NCBI GenBank assembly: GCA_029938135.1
Contig: JAPYOO010000006.1
Location: 1 to 47,801, forward strand
DNA: 47,801 nt
DNA from: Bermanella sp.
Lineage (GTDB): Bacteria > Pseudomonadota > Gammaproteobacteria > Pseudomonadales > Oceanobacteraceae
Direction: 5' to 3'
Below, piece by piece: positions 16,577 to 27,048 of this stretch (position 1 is its first letter; the number at the start of each line of letters is the position of its first letter). Both the position numbers and the translations under genes were made by a program. The notes below the pieces were generated by a model. It made no database searches, was not told the DNA's origin, and saw only the letters and a list, made by a program, of their open reading frames with translations.

Positions 16577-18403
16577 CTACTGTTTACTTAACCTGCGTCT
16601 TGCCACTAGTAATAACACAAGTGTTAGTAATATGGGCAAGACAATAATATTAAGCACCTTTAACCACCCTTCTAAAACTTCAATATCTTTATTCAGTTCA
16701 TGACGCACTTCACGCAGTGCCTTGCGAATATGTAGCTTTTGTTGCTGAAAGTCTGCCAATGCTTCTTCCTGAGCAGGACTTAAGGTCAGACTGTCCTTAG
16801 CCCGTTGCTGCTCTAATTGCGCTAATTGCTGCTCGGTGCCCTGTAACTGCTGCTGTAATAACTCTTCATGTTCTTGGTAAGCACTTTGAGCTTGTTGCTG
16901 AATATCTTGCACCACAGTAAAAGGGCGCGTGAAACGACCACGACTGCGAATATTGATTAAATCTGAACTGCCTAATAATTGTTCAACCATATTATTTACA
17001 AATGCACCGTTGTCAGCCCAGGGCTGCTTAATACGCTGCCCAAAAAAGCTTTGTACTTGCACCCATAAACTATCGGTTAAAACATCTGTGTCAGCCACCA
17101 CCACTAAGTTAAGGTTTTGGCTTTCATTAATATGAGAGGCAGCGTAAACACTGCTTGCTGGCTTTTGAGTAAACGCACTTTGCACCGAACCACTTAAGCG
17201 AGCCGCTAACACATACGACTCGCCACTAGGATTGAAGGCTTGCATCAACTCTGACGGATCGCTGACTGCATTATATTCTGACAAGGGAATAGCTTGGGCC
17301 TGATAGCTGCTACTCACTAACGCATCAAAACGAACACCCTCAACCTGTTTATGATGCAATACTCCGGCACTGGCAAAATTCACCATTTCTAATTCTGAGG
17401 TGGCAACCTCTTGGCGATTCAAGCTATCTGCCTGTATGCCCAGCAAGCCTAAATGTCTAATGGGCGGCTGATTCTCCCCCATAGAAACCGTTAGCGCGTA
17501 TTCATCATCAGTGAGCACTTGACCAGCCTGGTACTCAACACCCCATTGAGAGAACAATCTCATCAACAGGTTCTCGCTTTTTGGCGATGCCGCAGCAGGC
17601 TTATTTTCCACTTTAGGATCAATAAAGACTAAAAGCTTGCCGCCTTTCATTACAAATTGATCAAGTTCATATAACGTATTTTCGTCCTGTATTGAGGGTT
17701 GCACTAAAATTAACAGCTCAATTTCTTGATCTAAATCTTCTAGTTTTTCATCCACCCAGCGTACATCAAACATTTCATCTAGCTGATCATAAATGGCCCA
17801 CGGTGGTGTATTGCCACCACTTTGCATGTCAAAGCCGCCACGAATATCAAGTTTGGACATTAATCCTACAACAGGTGTGCGTGACTGACCCAAGCGATAA
17901 ATCAATTCACTTATTTGATACTCTAAAAACGCTTCTTTATCGGGCTGTAAAAAAGCAATAACACCTTCAGAACCCGCTGCGTTTTGAGCACTTAGACCAA
18001 AATACACATCAGTCCCATTACCAATGGGCACGGCTTGCAACCCAAATTCAGCGGCCAAGTCTTCATCTTCTGAAAACGGCTCCGGATCAACAACCGTTAC
18101 ACTTAACTTACCCTTAGATAGCAAGACATATTCCGCTAATAGCTCCTTAACCGATAATGCATAACTGCGCAAAGCCGTTAAATCGTGACTGGCCTTATCA
18201 CTAAAAAATAGTGTTATGAACACCTCTTGATCCAAATTTTTTACTATATTTTGCGTGCCTTGTGAAAAGCTGTAAATTTTTTGTTGGGTTAAATCCAGCC
18301 TCAGGTCACTTAACCAAGTCTGACTGGCAAGGGTTAACACTGCAAAACATAGAAAAGCCAAAAGTGCTTTAAAAAACGTCGATTTTTTATATAAATTTTT
18401 CAT
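16577..18403 (-). CDS. GldG-like auxiliary protein of an ABC transporter
   Basis: The 608-aa protein has one N-terminal membrane helix (about 13-32), a large extracytoplasmic ABC-auxiliary (GldG-type) domain starting with LDLTQQKIYSFSQGTQNIV, a Gln/Glu-rich coiled coil (about 505-570) and a C-terminal helix (about 578-600) followed by RRRLSKQ. It is the last gene of a three-gene operon, 19 bases after the permease. In Bacteroidetes GldF/GldG belong to the gliding machinery, but proteobacterial relatives have no assigned substrate. No gliding genes are nearby. Confidence 0.85.
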   Translation of the reverse strand: MKNLYKKSTFFKALLAFLCFAVLTLASQTWLSDLRLDLTQQKIYSFSQGTQNIVKNLDQEVFITLFFSDKASHDLTALRSYALSVKELLAEYVLLSKGKLSVTVVDPEPFSEDEDLAAEFGLQAVPIGNGTDVYFGLSAQNAAGSEGVIAFLQPDKEAFLEYQISELIYRLGQSRTPVVGLMSKLDIRGGFDMQSGGNTPPWAIYDQLDEMFDVRWVDEKLEDLDQEIELLILVQPSIQDENTLYELDQFVMKGGKLLVFIDPKVENKPAAASPKSENLLMRLFSQWGVEYQAGQVLTDDEYALTVSMGENQPPIRHLGLLGIQADSLNRQEVATSELEMVNFASAGVLHHKQVEGVRFDALVSSSYQAQAIPLSEYNAVSDPSELMQAFNPSGESYVLAARLSGSVQSAFTQKPASSVYAASHINESQNLNLVVVADTDVLTDSLWVQVQSFFGQRIKQPWADNGAFVNNMVEQLLGSSDLINIRSRGRFTRPFTVVQDIQQQAQSAYQEHEELLQQQLQGTEQQLAQLEQQRAKDSLTLSPAQEEALADFQQQKLHIRKALREVRHELNKDIEVLEGWLKVLNIIVLPILLTLVLLLVARRRLSKQ

Positions 18404-18422
18404 TATTATTTCCCAATGGCCA

Positions 18423-19160
18423 TTACTGGGCTTGATTACGTTTTAACATGAGCCCGGTAAGATACAACCATAGGGCAATTTGCATACAAAAATACAATAC
18501 ATCGCGAACATCCAATACGCCGCGGGCAATAGCATCAAAGCGAATTAAAAAACTTAAGCCCACTATAAAGTCCAATAACCATTGCGGTGCCCAAAAGAAG
18601 GCCTCCAATACCATGGGCACACCACTCACCATGAATATAAAGCTCACCACAACCGTTAATAAAAATGCCACTATCTGGTTTTTAGTGCACGCCGACATGC
18701 AGCTGCCAATGGCCAAGAACCCACCCGCCATAAGCCAACTTCCCACGTAACCCGCCACAATTACGCCATGATCAGGATCCCCTAAGTAGCTCACAGTTAT
18801 CCAGATAGGAAACGTTAATAATAATGCTAGGGCCGCAAACAACCAAGCCGCCAAAAATTTCCCCAACACCACATTTCCATGACCTATTGGCAACGTCATC
18901 AATAACTCTATAGTGCCCAGCTGGCGCTCAGACGACCACAATCCCATGGCAATGGCTGGCATAAAAAATAAATACAGCCATGGGTGGAAGTTAAAAAAAG
19001 CACTCAAATCCGCTTGGCCTTTTTCAAAGAAGTTCCCTAAATAAAAACTGAAAACACCTGCTAACACTAAAAACATAACTATAAATACATAGGCCACGGG
19101 GGTGGCAAAATAACTATAAAGCTGTCGGCGCATTACAATATTGATCATTTCTAAGCTCAT
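18423..19160 (-). CDS. ABC-2 type permease (GldF-like)
   Basis: A 245-aa integral membrane protein with about six helices. The start, in which MRRQLYSYFATPVAYVFIVM can be read, is typical of the GldF/NosY ABC-2 family. It also carries the family's SSERQLGTIELLMTLP amphipathic segment, which contacts the ATPase. It overlaps the upstream ATPase gene by 4 bases (19157-19160), so the two are translationally coupled. The transported substrate is unknown. Confidence 0.88.
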   Translation of the reverse strand: MSLEMINIVMRRQLYSYFATPVAYVFIVMFLVLAGVFSFYLGNFFEKGQADLSAFFNFHPWLYLFFMPAIAMGLWSSERQLGTIELLMTLPIGHGNVVLGKFLAAWLFAALALLLTFPIWITVSYLGDPDHGVIVAGYVGSWLMAGGFLAIGSCMSACTKNQIVAFLLTVVVSFIFMVSGVPMVLEAFFWAPQWLLDFIVGLSFLIRFDAIARGVLDVRDVLYFCMQIALWLYLTGLMLKRNQAQ

Positions 19161-20092
19161 GCTCGGGCCTTCTGTTTAGCGCTGGTCACTTGGCGGAATA
19201 CGTCTTCTAATCGACCTTTTTCTACATGTAAATTTTCCACCTGCCACGCCTTTTTATCCAACCAGCGAACCACTTGAGGCAGTAACATGGCGCCCTGGCG
19301 TGGAAACAACGTAAATAGGCGTTCGTTAACTTGCTCAACGGCCTCAATGCCGTCTAATGCTTGCAGCATTGCTTGTGCATCAGGTATTTCATCCACTAAG
19401 TTTAGGCTGATGGCATTATGGTAACGGCTTTGTTTTTCAAGCTCAGAAGGTTTGCCATCTAAAATGAGTTTTCCTTTATCGATAATTAAGGCCCGCGAAC
19501 ACACGGCACTCACTTCTTCTAATATATGGGTAGAAATAATGACTATTTTATCTTTCGCTAAGCCTTTAATGAGTTCTCTTACTTGGTGTTTTTGATTGGG
19601 GTCGAGTCCGTCGGTAGGTTCATCTAGTATCAATACTTTAGGGTCGTGCATAATGGCTTGAGCGATGCCCACTCTACGCACAAAGCCTTTTGAAAGGGTA
19701 TCAATGACTTGTCCCATTACAGACTGTAGTTGAACTTGTTCTATCACAGCCTGCAGGCGCTGTTCTTTTTGTGGCCCTTTAAAGCCCCGTACTTGGGCAA
19801 TAAAATCTAGAAAAGCCCTTACCGTCATTTCGCCGTAAGCAGGCGCGCCTTCGGGTAGATAACCCATTAATTGTTGTACACTGTGTGTCTCTTTAGTCAC
19901 ATCAAAGCCACACACCGATACACAACCCTCACTTGGCGCTAAAAAACCGCTAATAATTTTCATTGTGGTGGATTTACCCGCACCATTGGGTCCTAAAAAT
20001 CCCAGTACTTCGCCCTCGGCTACGCTGAAATTTAAATTTTCCACCGCGAAAACATCGTCAAAGTGTTTACAAAGGTTTTGCACGTGAATCAT
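19157..20092 (-). CDS. ABC transporter ATP-binding protein (GldA-like)
   Basis: The 311-aa ATPase shows Walker A GPNGAGKST, a Q-loop region MGYLPEGAPAYGEMTV, the signature LSKGFVRRVGIAQA (the LSKG form usual in ABC-2 exporters rather than LSGGQ), Walker B VLILDEPTDGLD and the switch His in IISTHILEE. The last 80 residues or so form the C-terminal extension seen in GldA/NatA proteins. It is the first gene of the ATPase-permease-GldG operon, divergent from plsB. Confidence 0.9.
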   Translation of the reverse strand: MIHVQNLCKHFDDVFAVENLNFSVAEGEVLGFLGPNGAGKSTTMKIISGFLAPSEGCVSVCGFDVTKETHSVQQLMGYLPEGAPAYGEMTVRAFLDFIAQVRGFKGPQKEQRLQAVIEQVQLQSVMGQVIDTLSKGFVRRVGIAQAIMHDPKVLILDEPTDGLDPNQKHQVRELIKGLAKDKIVIISTHILEEVSAVCSRALIIDKGKLILDGKPSELEKQSRYHNAISLNLVDEIPDAQAMLQALDGIEAVEQVNERLFTLFPRQGAMLLPQVVRWLDKKAWQVENLHVEKGRLEDVFRQVTSAKQKARA

Positions 20093-20380
20093 GTTTGTCC
20101 TCTTTATTCGATTTGAGCGTAAAAGCTGAATTTAAAAGCCTATTTGTAGTTTACTCACAATATAACGTATCTAAGCCGAAGCTTTAAACTAATTGAAACA
20201 TCTGGTGACTCTAATGAAGGCGTATAAACACGCAAACCATCGCTCAAATAGCTGCTAAAAGCCATGATTTTTGAGGTAATTGGCGCTAGGTTTGTAAATG
20301 ATACCTGCTACAATTCACACATCCTGACGTTTCAACGCTGTTAGTTTACGGTGAGAGTCATTCACTACGGTCAGGGATTG

Positions 20381-22861
20381 ATGATTTTATTAAAGGTAAC
20401 TATTTTGGCTATTCTGATTTCTTTTTTTAATGGCATATTCCGGCGCTTATTGAACCTTTGGGTTAAAACCGATGTGGTGGGCGCACATAATGAAAACAAT
20501 GGGCTAGATCTTGAACAGCCTATTTTTTATGCTCTACCTCAGCGCTCTTATAGTGCCAGCTTAGTACTCGATGCCGAGACTCGAAAATTCAATTTACCCA
20601 CCGCCATGGAACCCATAGAAATTGCCGGTGTGCAGTTTAAAAGCCGTATCGTGTTTTTGTCTCGCCCAGAAGGCAGTTGGTTCCGTCGCCGCTTTACACC
20701 TTATTTGAATTCCAGTGTGCCTGACATGCTTAAGGTCTGTGAACAAAACCCCGACATTAACGTGCAAATTGTGCCTGTAAGCGTGTTTTGGGGCAGAGAG
20801 CCCAATAAAGAAAAAAGCTTTGTAAAGATATGGCTAGGAGATAGTTGGGCCGTTATTGGCCCGCTTCGTCGTTTCATGAGCATATTGTTAAATGGGCGTA
20901 ATACTTTTGTAAATATCAGTAAGACTATTTCTTTGAAGGCCATGCTGAATGAAAATCCTGAAATGGAATCGAGCCGACTGATCCGTAAATTGGGCCGAGT
21001 ATTAAGGGTGCACTTTAGGCACACTCGTAGCGCCGTTATTGGCCCTGATTTAAGCCACCGCCGCACACTCGTACATCGCCTTATTCGCAAGCCCATGGTA
21101 AAAGCCGCCATTGAAAATTTGATGCACGAAAAAGGCATTAGCTATGATAAAGCCGCTGCCCAAGCCATAAAATATGGCAATGAGATTGCCTCTAACCAGA
21201 GCCATAGCACCATTCGTTTCTTGTCCATCGTCCTAAACTGGGTATGGAACAAACTTTACAACGGCGTCAATGTCCGCCACATGGATAAGCTTAAAGACAT
21301 CTATAAAGACAACGAAATCATCTATGTGCCCTGCCACCGCAGCCATATAGATTATTTACTGTTGTCTTATGTAATGTACAAAAACGGCATAGTCCCTCCG
21401 CAAATCGCGGCGGGCATTAACTTAAACATGCCTATATTAGGTCCAATATTACGCCGCGGCGGCGCCTTTTTCATGCGTCGTAGCTTCAAAAACAACCCCC
21501 TATACAGTGCTATTTTTGATGAGTACCTGCATGCAATTTTCACATCTGGTTACAGCACCGAATATTTTGTAGAAGGCGGCCGCAGCCGTACTGGCCGGAC
21601 TCTAAAGCCTAAAGCTGGCATGATCGCCATGACAGTGCGTAGCTTTTTACGCGACAGCCACAAACCTATTATTTTCATGCCCATATATGTGGGTTACGAA
21701 AAAGTATTCGAAGGTAATACCTACCTTGGAGAGCTACGTGGTAAAGCCAAGAAAAAAGAGTCGGTACTGAGCATCTTTAAAACCTTAAAAGACCTTAAAA
21801 AGAATTTTGGACAGGTCCACTTAACCTTCGGAGACCCCATTGAATTGGATGGCTTCCTGGAGTCTCATAATGCTGGTTGGAAAGACCAGGATCACGGCGT
21901 CGATTTTAGACCCGAATGGGTTAAGCCGGTTGTTAACAGTCTAGCCTTAGAAGTCGCCACACAAATCAACAAGGCAGCCACTTTAAACCCCATAAACATG
22001 GTGTCTTTAGCTTTATTGGCGACCCCAAGACAGGCTATGGATGAAAAGACCCTAGTGCAAACTCTTAACTTGTATGGCGACTTGGTTAACAGCATGCCTT
22101 ATAGCTCGTATACATGTTTACCTGAAGGAGGTGGCCAAGACTGGATTCTCTACGCTGAAGGCATGGAAGCTATTGAACGCCTAAACCACCCTCTTGGAGA
22201 CATCATATCGGTGGATGAAACTCAGGCTGTGATGCTCACCTATTACCGCAATAACGTCATCCATATATTTGCTATCCCCTCGATGTTGGCGTGTTTATTT
22301 ATTAATAACGTTAAAATGAAACATGAAGAAGTGATTCGCTTTGCCAAAACCATATATCCTTATTTAAAGGCTGAGCTATTTTTACATTGGCAAGATCATG
22401 AAATTGAAGCCGTGGTGCAACAATGGATCGACTTGTTTATTGATAAGGGCTACTTAACGGCCGACGGTGAGTATCTAGTGCGGCCTGCACTTAGCTCTAG
22501 CAACTTCATTATTCTATCGGTGTTATCTGAACAGGTTATTCAGATTTTAGAGCGCTATTACATCGCTATTGCACTTTTACAGCGCTCCGGCTCTGGTACG
22601 CTCAATAAAGACAGCATAGTGAAAAACTGCTCATTGATGGCTCAGCGCATATCAATACTCCACGGCTTAAATGCCCCCGAATTTTTTGACAAGTCGCTTT
22701 TTAGAAACTTAATTGATGAGCTGTTAGAGCGAGATGTATTAACCCTAGACGAAAACGCCAATATATTATTTGCGCACAAAATTGAAAACATCGCGAATGA
22801 TGCCAAAGTGCTGCTAGATGCTGAGTTACGTCGTAGTATCCTGCAGGTCTCATTAGACTAA
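20381..22861 (+). CDS. plsB: Glycerol-3-phosphate acyltransferase PlsB
   Basis: PlsB transfers an acyl chain to sn-1 of glycerol-3-phosphate, the first step of phospholipid synthesis, at the inner membrane. The four acyltransferase blocks are present: HRSHID (the HX4D catalytic pair), GAFFMRR, FVEGGRSRTG and the later IFMPIYVGYE. From ATG 20381 it is 826 aa; E. coli PlsB is 807. A GTG at 20351 in the same frame would add 10 residues, but AGGGA just before 20381 favours the ATG. It stands alone, divergent from the ABC operon. Confidence 0.94.
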   Translation: MILLKVTILAILISFFNGIFRRLLNLWVKTDVVGAHNENNGLDLEQPIFYALPQRSYSASLVLDAETRKFNLPTAMEPIEIAGVQFKSRIVFLSRPEGSWFRRRFTPYLNSSVPDMLKVCEQNPDINVQIVPVSVFWGREPNKEKSFVKIWLGDSWAVIGPLRRFMSILLNGRNTFVNISKTISLKAMLNENPEMESSRLIRKLGRVLRVHFRHTRSAVIGPDLSHRRTLVHRLIRKPMVKAAIENLMHEKGISYDKAAAQAIKYGNEIASNQSHSTIRFLSIVLNWVWNKLYNGVNVRHMDKLKDIYKDNEIIYVPCHRSHIDYLLLSYVMYKNGIVPPQIAAGINLNMPILGPILRRGGAFFMRRSFKNNPLYSAIFDEYLHAIFTSGYSTEYFVEGGRSRTGRTLKPKAGMIAMTVRSFLRDSHKPIIFMPIYVGYEKVFEGNTYLGELRGKAKKKESVLSIFKTLKDLKKNFGQVHLTFGDPIELDGFLESHNAGWKDQDHGVDFRPEWVKPVVNSLALEVATQINKAATLNPINMVSLALLATPRQAMDEKTLVQTLNLYGDLVNSMPYSSYTCLPEGGGQDWILYAEGMEAIERLNHPLGDIISVDETQAVMLTYYRNNVIHIFAIPSMLACLFINNVKMKHEEVIRFAKTIYPYLKAELFLHWQDHEIEAVVQQWIDLFIDKGYLTADGEYLVRPALSSSNFIILSVLSEQVIQILERYYIAIALLQRSGSGTLNKDSIVKNCSLMAQRISILHGLNAPEFFDKSLFRNLIDELLERDVLTLDENANILFAHKIENIANDAKVLLDAELRRSILQVSLD

Positions 22862-22875
22862 TAAGTGCTACTTGT

Positions 22876-22904
22876 GGCGGGTTGTGACAAATACACAACC
22901 TGCC
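22876..22904. terminator. Hairpin between convergent plsB and the 112-aa gene
   Basis: GGCGGGTTGTG and CACAACCTGCC form an 11-bp stem with one G-T wobble and a 7-base loop, between two convergent genes. The T-tract is poor. Confidence 0.5.
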
Positions 22905-22936
22905 TCATTTAACCACCCGCCCCTTTTGAATTAGGT

Positions 22937-23275
22937 TTATGCCCTTTTTTTCTTATTAATCAAACCTTGTGCAAATTGATGCCGTAACTGTAAATATTTA
23001 GGGGTCAAACCCACATCTTCATAGAGTGGGTCTCCCATTTCGTCCACTGAAACAACTTTACTGCCGGCTTTATAAGGCATTTGCCTTTCTACTTCATCTA
23101 ACGCCACCTCTATTAATTGGGCTAACACTTCGTTTTTATCTAATCCTGGATACAAGCTGGCCAGCGCTTCAAGCCGAGCTGCATCACGACGGGGCAGTCG
23201 GATATTATACTTTTCTTCGCCACCGCTTTCGTGGCTACTGGACTCCCACGAACTCATTAACTCCCTAACTTTCAT
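22937..23275 (-). CDS. Small conserved protein of unknown function (Pseudomonas 'pilin assembly'-like)
   Basis: From the ATG at 23275 the product is 112 aa, beginning MKVRELMSSWE; AGGGG lies about 8 bases before. An in-frame start at 23344 would add 23 residues without a ribosome site. The middle (YNIRLPRRDAARLEALASLY) looks like a ribbon-helix-helix-type strand and helix. The C-terminal half contains GSKVVSVDEMGDPLYEDVGL, which I recall from small Pseudomonas proteins annotated, without good evidence, as pilin assembly or type 1 pili tip components. There is no toxin partner and no pilus gene adjacent. Function unknown. Confidence 0.75.
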   Translation of the reverse strand: MKVRELMSSWESSSHESGGEEKYNIRLPRRDAARLEALASLYPGLDKNEVLAQLIEVALDEVERQMPYKAGSKVVSVDEMGDPLYEDVGLTPKYLQLRHQFAQGLINKKKRA

Positions 23276-23459
23276 TTGGCGGCCCCTACTTATGATCTCA
23301 ACAATATAACCAAGTTTAGTCCAGCCTGACCTCATTGCAGCCAAATATACAAATTTTTACATTTACTTTTAGCGTACTTTTATTATGCCTTGGCGCTCAT
23401 ATTGCTTATATTATTCACAACAAGTCTATAATATTTTAAGGAAAGGAGACCCTTGTATC

Positions 23460-26084
23460 ATGGAAGTTTTACTTAATAACGATCTAAAAGAGAATGTACG
23501 CCTACTGGGGGACTTACTCAGTGAAGTAATAGAAGAGCATATGGGGGGCGATTTTGTAGAAAAAATCATTCATATCCGCACCCTTGCCAAACAAGCCCGT
23601 GCCACTGGGCAAACCACCCCCATTGAATTAATCCATAGCCTAAATGGCTTGGCCAACGATGATATAACCCCCATTACTCGTGCGTTTAATCAATTTTTGA
23701 ATCTGGCGAATATCGCCGAACAATACCATGACGTGGTGCGCAGCCAACCCAATCACCAACCACATCAACTGGCAGTCGTGCTCGATAAATTATCCAGCAA
23801 ACTCAGTAAAGAGGAAGTAACCAAGCGTTTAAGCCAGCTACACATTGAACTGGTACTTACGGCGCACCCGACCGAGGTGACTCGGCGCACCCTAATACAA
23901 AAATACCAAATTATTTTTCAAGCACTTAATCAATTAGACGCTTACCCCAGTGTGAATGAGCGCTCGCAAATTTTAAGTCAAATAAAGCAAGTTATCGCAC
24001 AAATTTGGTTCACGGATGAAATTAGGCAAACACGCCCAACACCAGAAGATGAAGCCAAGTGGGGTTTTGCCGTCATTGAAAATTCTTTATGGGAAGCACT
24101 GCCCAAGTTCTATAATGAACTTGACCAATTACTGCTAGAGCGTGGCTTACCGGTGCTTGCTAATAATGCTAAACCCTTTCGTTTTTGCTCATGGATGGGG
24201 GGAGACAGAGACGGTAACCCTAATGTAACGGCCAAGGTTACCCGCAACGTGATTCACCTAGGACGCTGGATGGCGGCTGACCTTTACTTACGAGATATTC
24301 AGGACCTTATTAACGATTTATCCATGCAGGCCGCCAACCCGGTTCTTTTAGCGGTAGTGGGCGATGTTCGTGACCCTTATCGCTGTCTACTGCATCAACT
24401 TAGAAACCGTTTAACCCAAACGCGAGCTTGGGCTAAAAATGCCTTAAACGCTAAAGCGGGTATTACACCTGCACCACCACTTGCAAATATATCTAGCTTA
24501 ATTGAGCCGCTTAAACTGTGTTATGACTCATTGATGGACTGCGGCATGGCCACAATCGCAAAAGGCAAGTTACTCGACACTCTGCGTAGAGCCCATACCT
24601 TTGGTTTAACGTTATGCCCACTCGATATTCGCCAAGAAAGTACTCGCCATGAACAAGTCTTTGTAGAGCTGTGTCAGTACCTAGATTTAGGGCAGTATCA
24701 AAAATGGAGTGAAAAAGAAAAACAACAGTTTTTAATCCGCGAATTACAAAACAAACGCCCACTGCTACCCAAAAACTGGCAACCCAGTAACGAGGTTCAA
24801 GAGGTATTAGACACGTGCCACGTGATCGCAGGCCAGCCCCACGATTGCTTTTCAAGTTATGTAATTTCCATGGCCACCCACCCAAGCGACGTTTTAGCCG
24901 TGGCGCTCATATTAAAAATGTGTGGCCGCGCCTCTCCTATGCCTATTGTGCCTTTATTTGAAACACTCGATGACCTTACCCAGGCCGGCAACAGCATTAA
25001 CAACTTACTAAGCTTGCCGTGGTATCAACAATACTGCCAAGGCGAGCAGATGGTGATGGTGGGGTACAGCGACAGCGCCAAAGACGCAGGGCAATTGGCT
25101 GCTTGCTGGGCTCAATATAAAGCGCAGGAAGAGTTAGTTGAGGTGTGCGACAAACACAAAGTACGCTTAATGCTCTTTCATGGCCGTGGCGGCACGGTAG
25201 GCCGAGGCGGTGGCCCAGCTCACGGCGCTATTTTGTCCCAACCTCCCGGTTCCGTTTTAGGGCGCATTAGAGTGACAGAACAAGGTGAAATGATTCGCTT
25301 TAAATTTGGCAATACCCAAGTGGCGCAACGCTCACTACAGGTTTATATGTCGGCCGTATTAATGGCCAGCGAATTCCCCCCACCCAAGCCCAAGCCTGTG
25401 TGGCGTAAAAACATGGAAGAGTTATCGAAATGTGCATTGCAAAGTTACCGTGGCATCGTGCGCGAAGACCCTGATTTTGTCAGTTATTTTCGTGCCGTGA
25501 CGCCCGAACTTGAACTTGGAAAATTGGCATTAGGCTCGCGTCCAGCCAAACGAAATGCAGGCGGCGGTGTTGAAAGTTTACGGGCCATACCTTGGATTTT
25601 CGCATGGATGCAAATTCGCTTAATGCTGCCCGCTTGGCTGGGAAGTGAACGCGCTTTGCAAGAATATATAAAAGGCGGCAAGCTCACCCAACTGCAAGAC
25701 ATGAGTGAACACTGGCCGTTTTTTCAAACATTCATTGAGATGTTAGAAATGGTGCTTAGTAAAACGGACGGTGCCATTGCTGAGTTTTATGAAAGCCGAC
25801 TTTTAAGTGAGCCGTCACCACTGGGACAACAATTACGCTTAAGATTAGTTGAGGCGATAGAGGCTGTAAAAACCATTAAACTACAAGAAATATTATTACA
25901 AAACAGCCCCATTATTCAGCAGTCTATGGCGGTACGAAACCCCTACACCGACCCGTTGCATTACCTACAAGCAGAGCTATTACATCGCACCCGTCAGCCA
26001 AATCCAGAGCATTTTGATGATTTAGAGCATGCGCTTAAGGTGACTATGGCCGGAATTGCCGCCGGCATGCGTAACACCGGCTAA
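23460..26084 (+). CDS. ppc: Phosphoenolpyruvate carboxylase
   Basis: Ppc makes oxaloacetate from PEP and bicarbonate, refilling the TCA cycle. The catalytic His is in VLTAHPTEVTRRT, the glycine-rich active-site loop is FHGRGGTVGRGGGPAHGAIL, and the C-terminus ends in the required MRNTG. From ATG 23460 it is 874 aa (E. coli 883). The upstream in-frame ATG at 23385 would add 25 non-homologous residues, while AAGGAG lies 11 bases before 23460. It is followed by a strong terminator. Confidence 0.95.
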   Translation: MEVLLNNDLKENVRLLGDLLSEVIEEHMGGDFVEKIIHIRTLAKQARATGQTTPIELIHSLNGLANDDITPITRAFNQFLNLANIAEQYHDVVRSQPNHQPHQLAVVLDKLSSKLSKEEVTKRLSQLHIELVLTAHPTEVTRRTLIQKYQIIFQALNQLDAYPSVNERSQILSQIKQVIAQIWFTDEIRQTRPTPEDEAKWGFAVIENSLWEALPKFYNELDQLLLERGLPVLANNAKPFRFCSWMGGDRDGNPNVTAKVTRNVIHLGRWMAADLYLRDIQDLINDLSMQAANPVLLAVVGDVRDPYRCLLHQLRNRLTQTRAWAKNALNAKAGITPAPPLANISSLIEPLKLCYDSLMDCGMATIAKGKLLDTLRRAHTFGLTLCPLDIRQESTRHEQVFVELCQYLDLGQYQKWSEKEKQQFLIRELQNKRPLLPKNWQPSNEVQEVLDTCHVIAGQPHDCFSSYVISMATHPSDVLAVALILKMCGRASPMPIVPLFETLDDLTQAGNSINNLLSLPWYQQYCQGEQMVMVGYSDSAKDAGQLAACWAQYKAQEELVEVCDKHKVRLMLFHGRGGTVGRGGGPAHGAILSQPPGSVLGRIRVTEQGEMIRFKFGNTQVAQRSLQVYMSAVLMASEFPPPKPKPVWRKNMEELSKCALQSYRGIVREDPDFVSYFRAVTPELELGKLALGSRPAKRNAGGGVESLRAIPWIFAWMQIRLMLPAWLGSERALQEYIKGGKLTQLQDMSEHWPFFQTFIEMLEMVLSKTDGAIAEFYESRLLSEPSPLGQQLRLRLVEAIEAVKTIKLQEILLQNSPIIQQSMAVRNPYTDPLHYLQAELLHRTRQPNPEHFDDLEHALKVTMAGIAAGMRNTG

Positions 26085-26183
26085 GTACTGAATTACCCGT
26101 GCGCACCAGTAAACTAGGGGGTTGCACGGCTTAAGGGCGAAAGGTGTGGCTTAGAGCTAATACAAATGCCAAAAACATACATT

Positions 26184-26234
26184 AAAGCCCACTTGCCCTG
26201 AGCACTTTCGTCCGGTATTGTGGGCTTTTTTTTA
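26184..26234 (+). terminator. Intrinsic terminator of ppc
   Basis: AAAGCCCAC (26184-26192) pairs with GTGGGCTTT (26220-26228), followed by a long T-run. The 27-base loop can pair internally and with the preceding transcript. Confidence 0.75.
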
Positions 26235-26284
26235 ATCTAAGCGGTTGTTTTTTAACCAATTGATAAAATGATTGGTTAAGCGAG

Positions 26285-26350
26285 CAATATCCAAATTGAC
26301 TTAAGGTCGCGTCTTTATCAACGTGACGAAGTAGGTCCATTTGGATATTG
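26285..26350 (+). promoter_or_regulatory. Long-range inverted repeat in the adk leader
   Basis: CAATATCCAAAT (26285-26296) and ATTTGGATATTG (26339-26350) are exact complements over 12 bp, enclosing 42 bases that themselves contain small hairpins (GAC..GTC, CGTC..GACG). The structure ends 26 bases before the adk ATG, just upstream of its AAAGGAA ribosome site. No T-tract follows, so it is not a terminator. A structured leader or a binding site is possible. Confidence 0.5.
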
Positions 26351-26376
26351 ATTCAAAACTACTAAAGGAAACATGA

Positions 26377-27021
<645 letters not shown>

Positions 27022-27048
27022 TTTAATTTAGCAGTGCGATAGATATTC

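Noticed and set aside
22937-23275. Antitoxin of a toxin-antitoxin pair
   Set aside because: The ribbon-helix-helix-like segment suggested it, but no small partner gene lies on either side and the neighbours are plsB and ppc.
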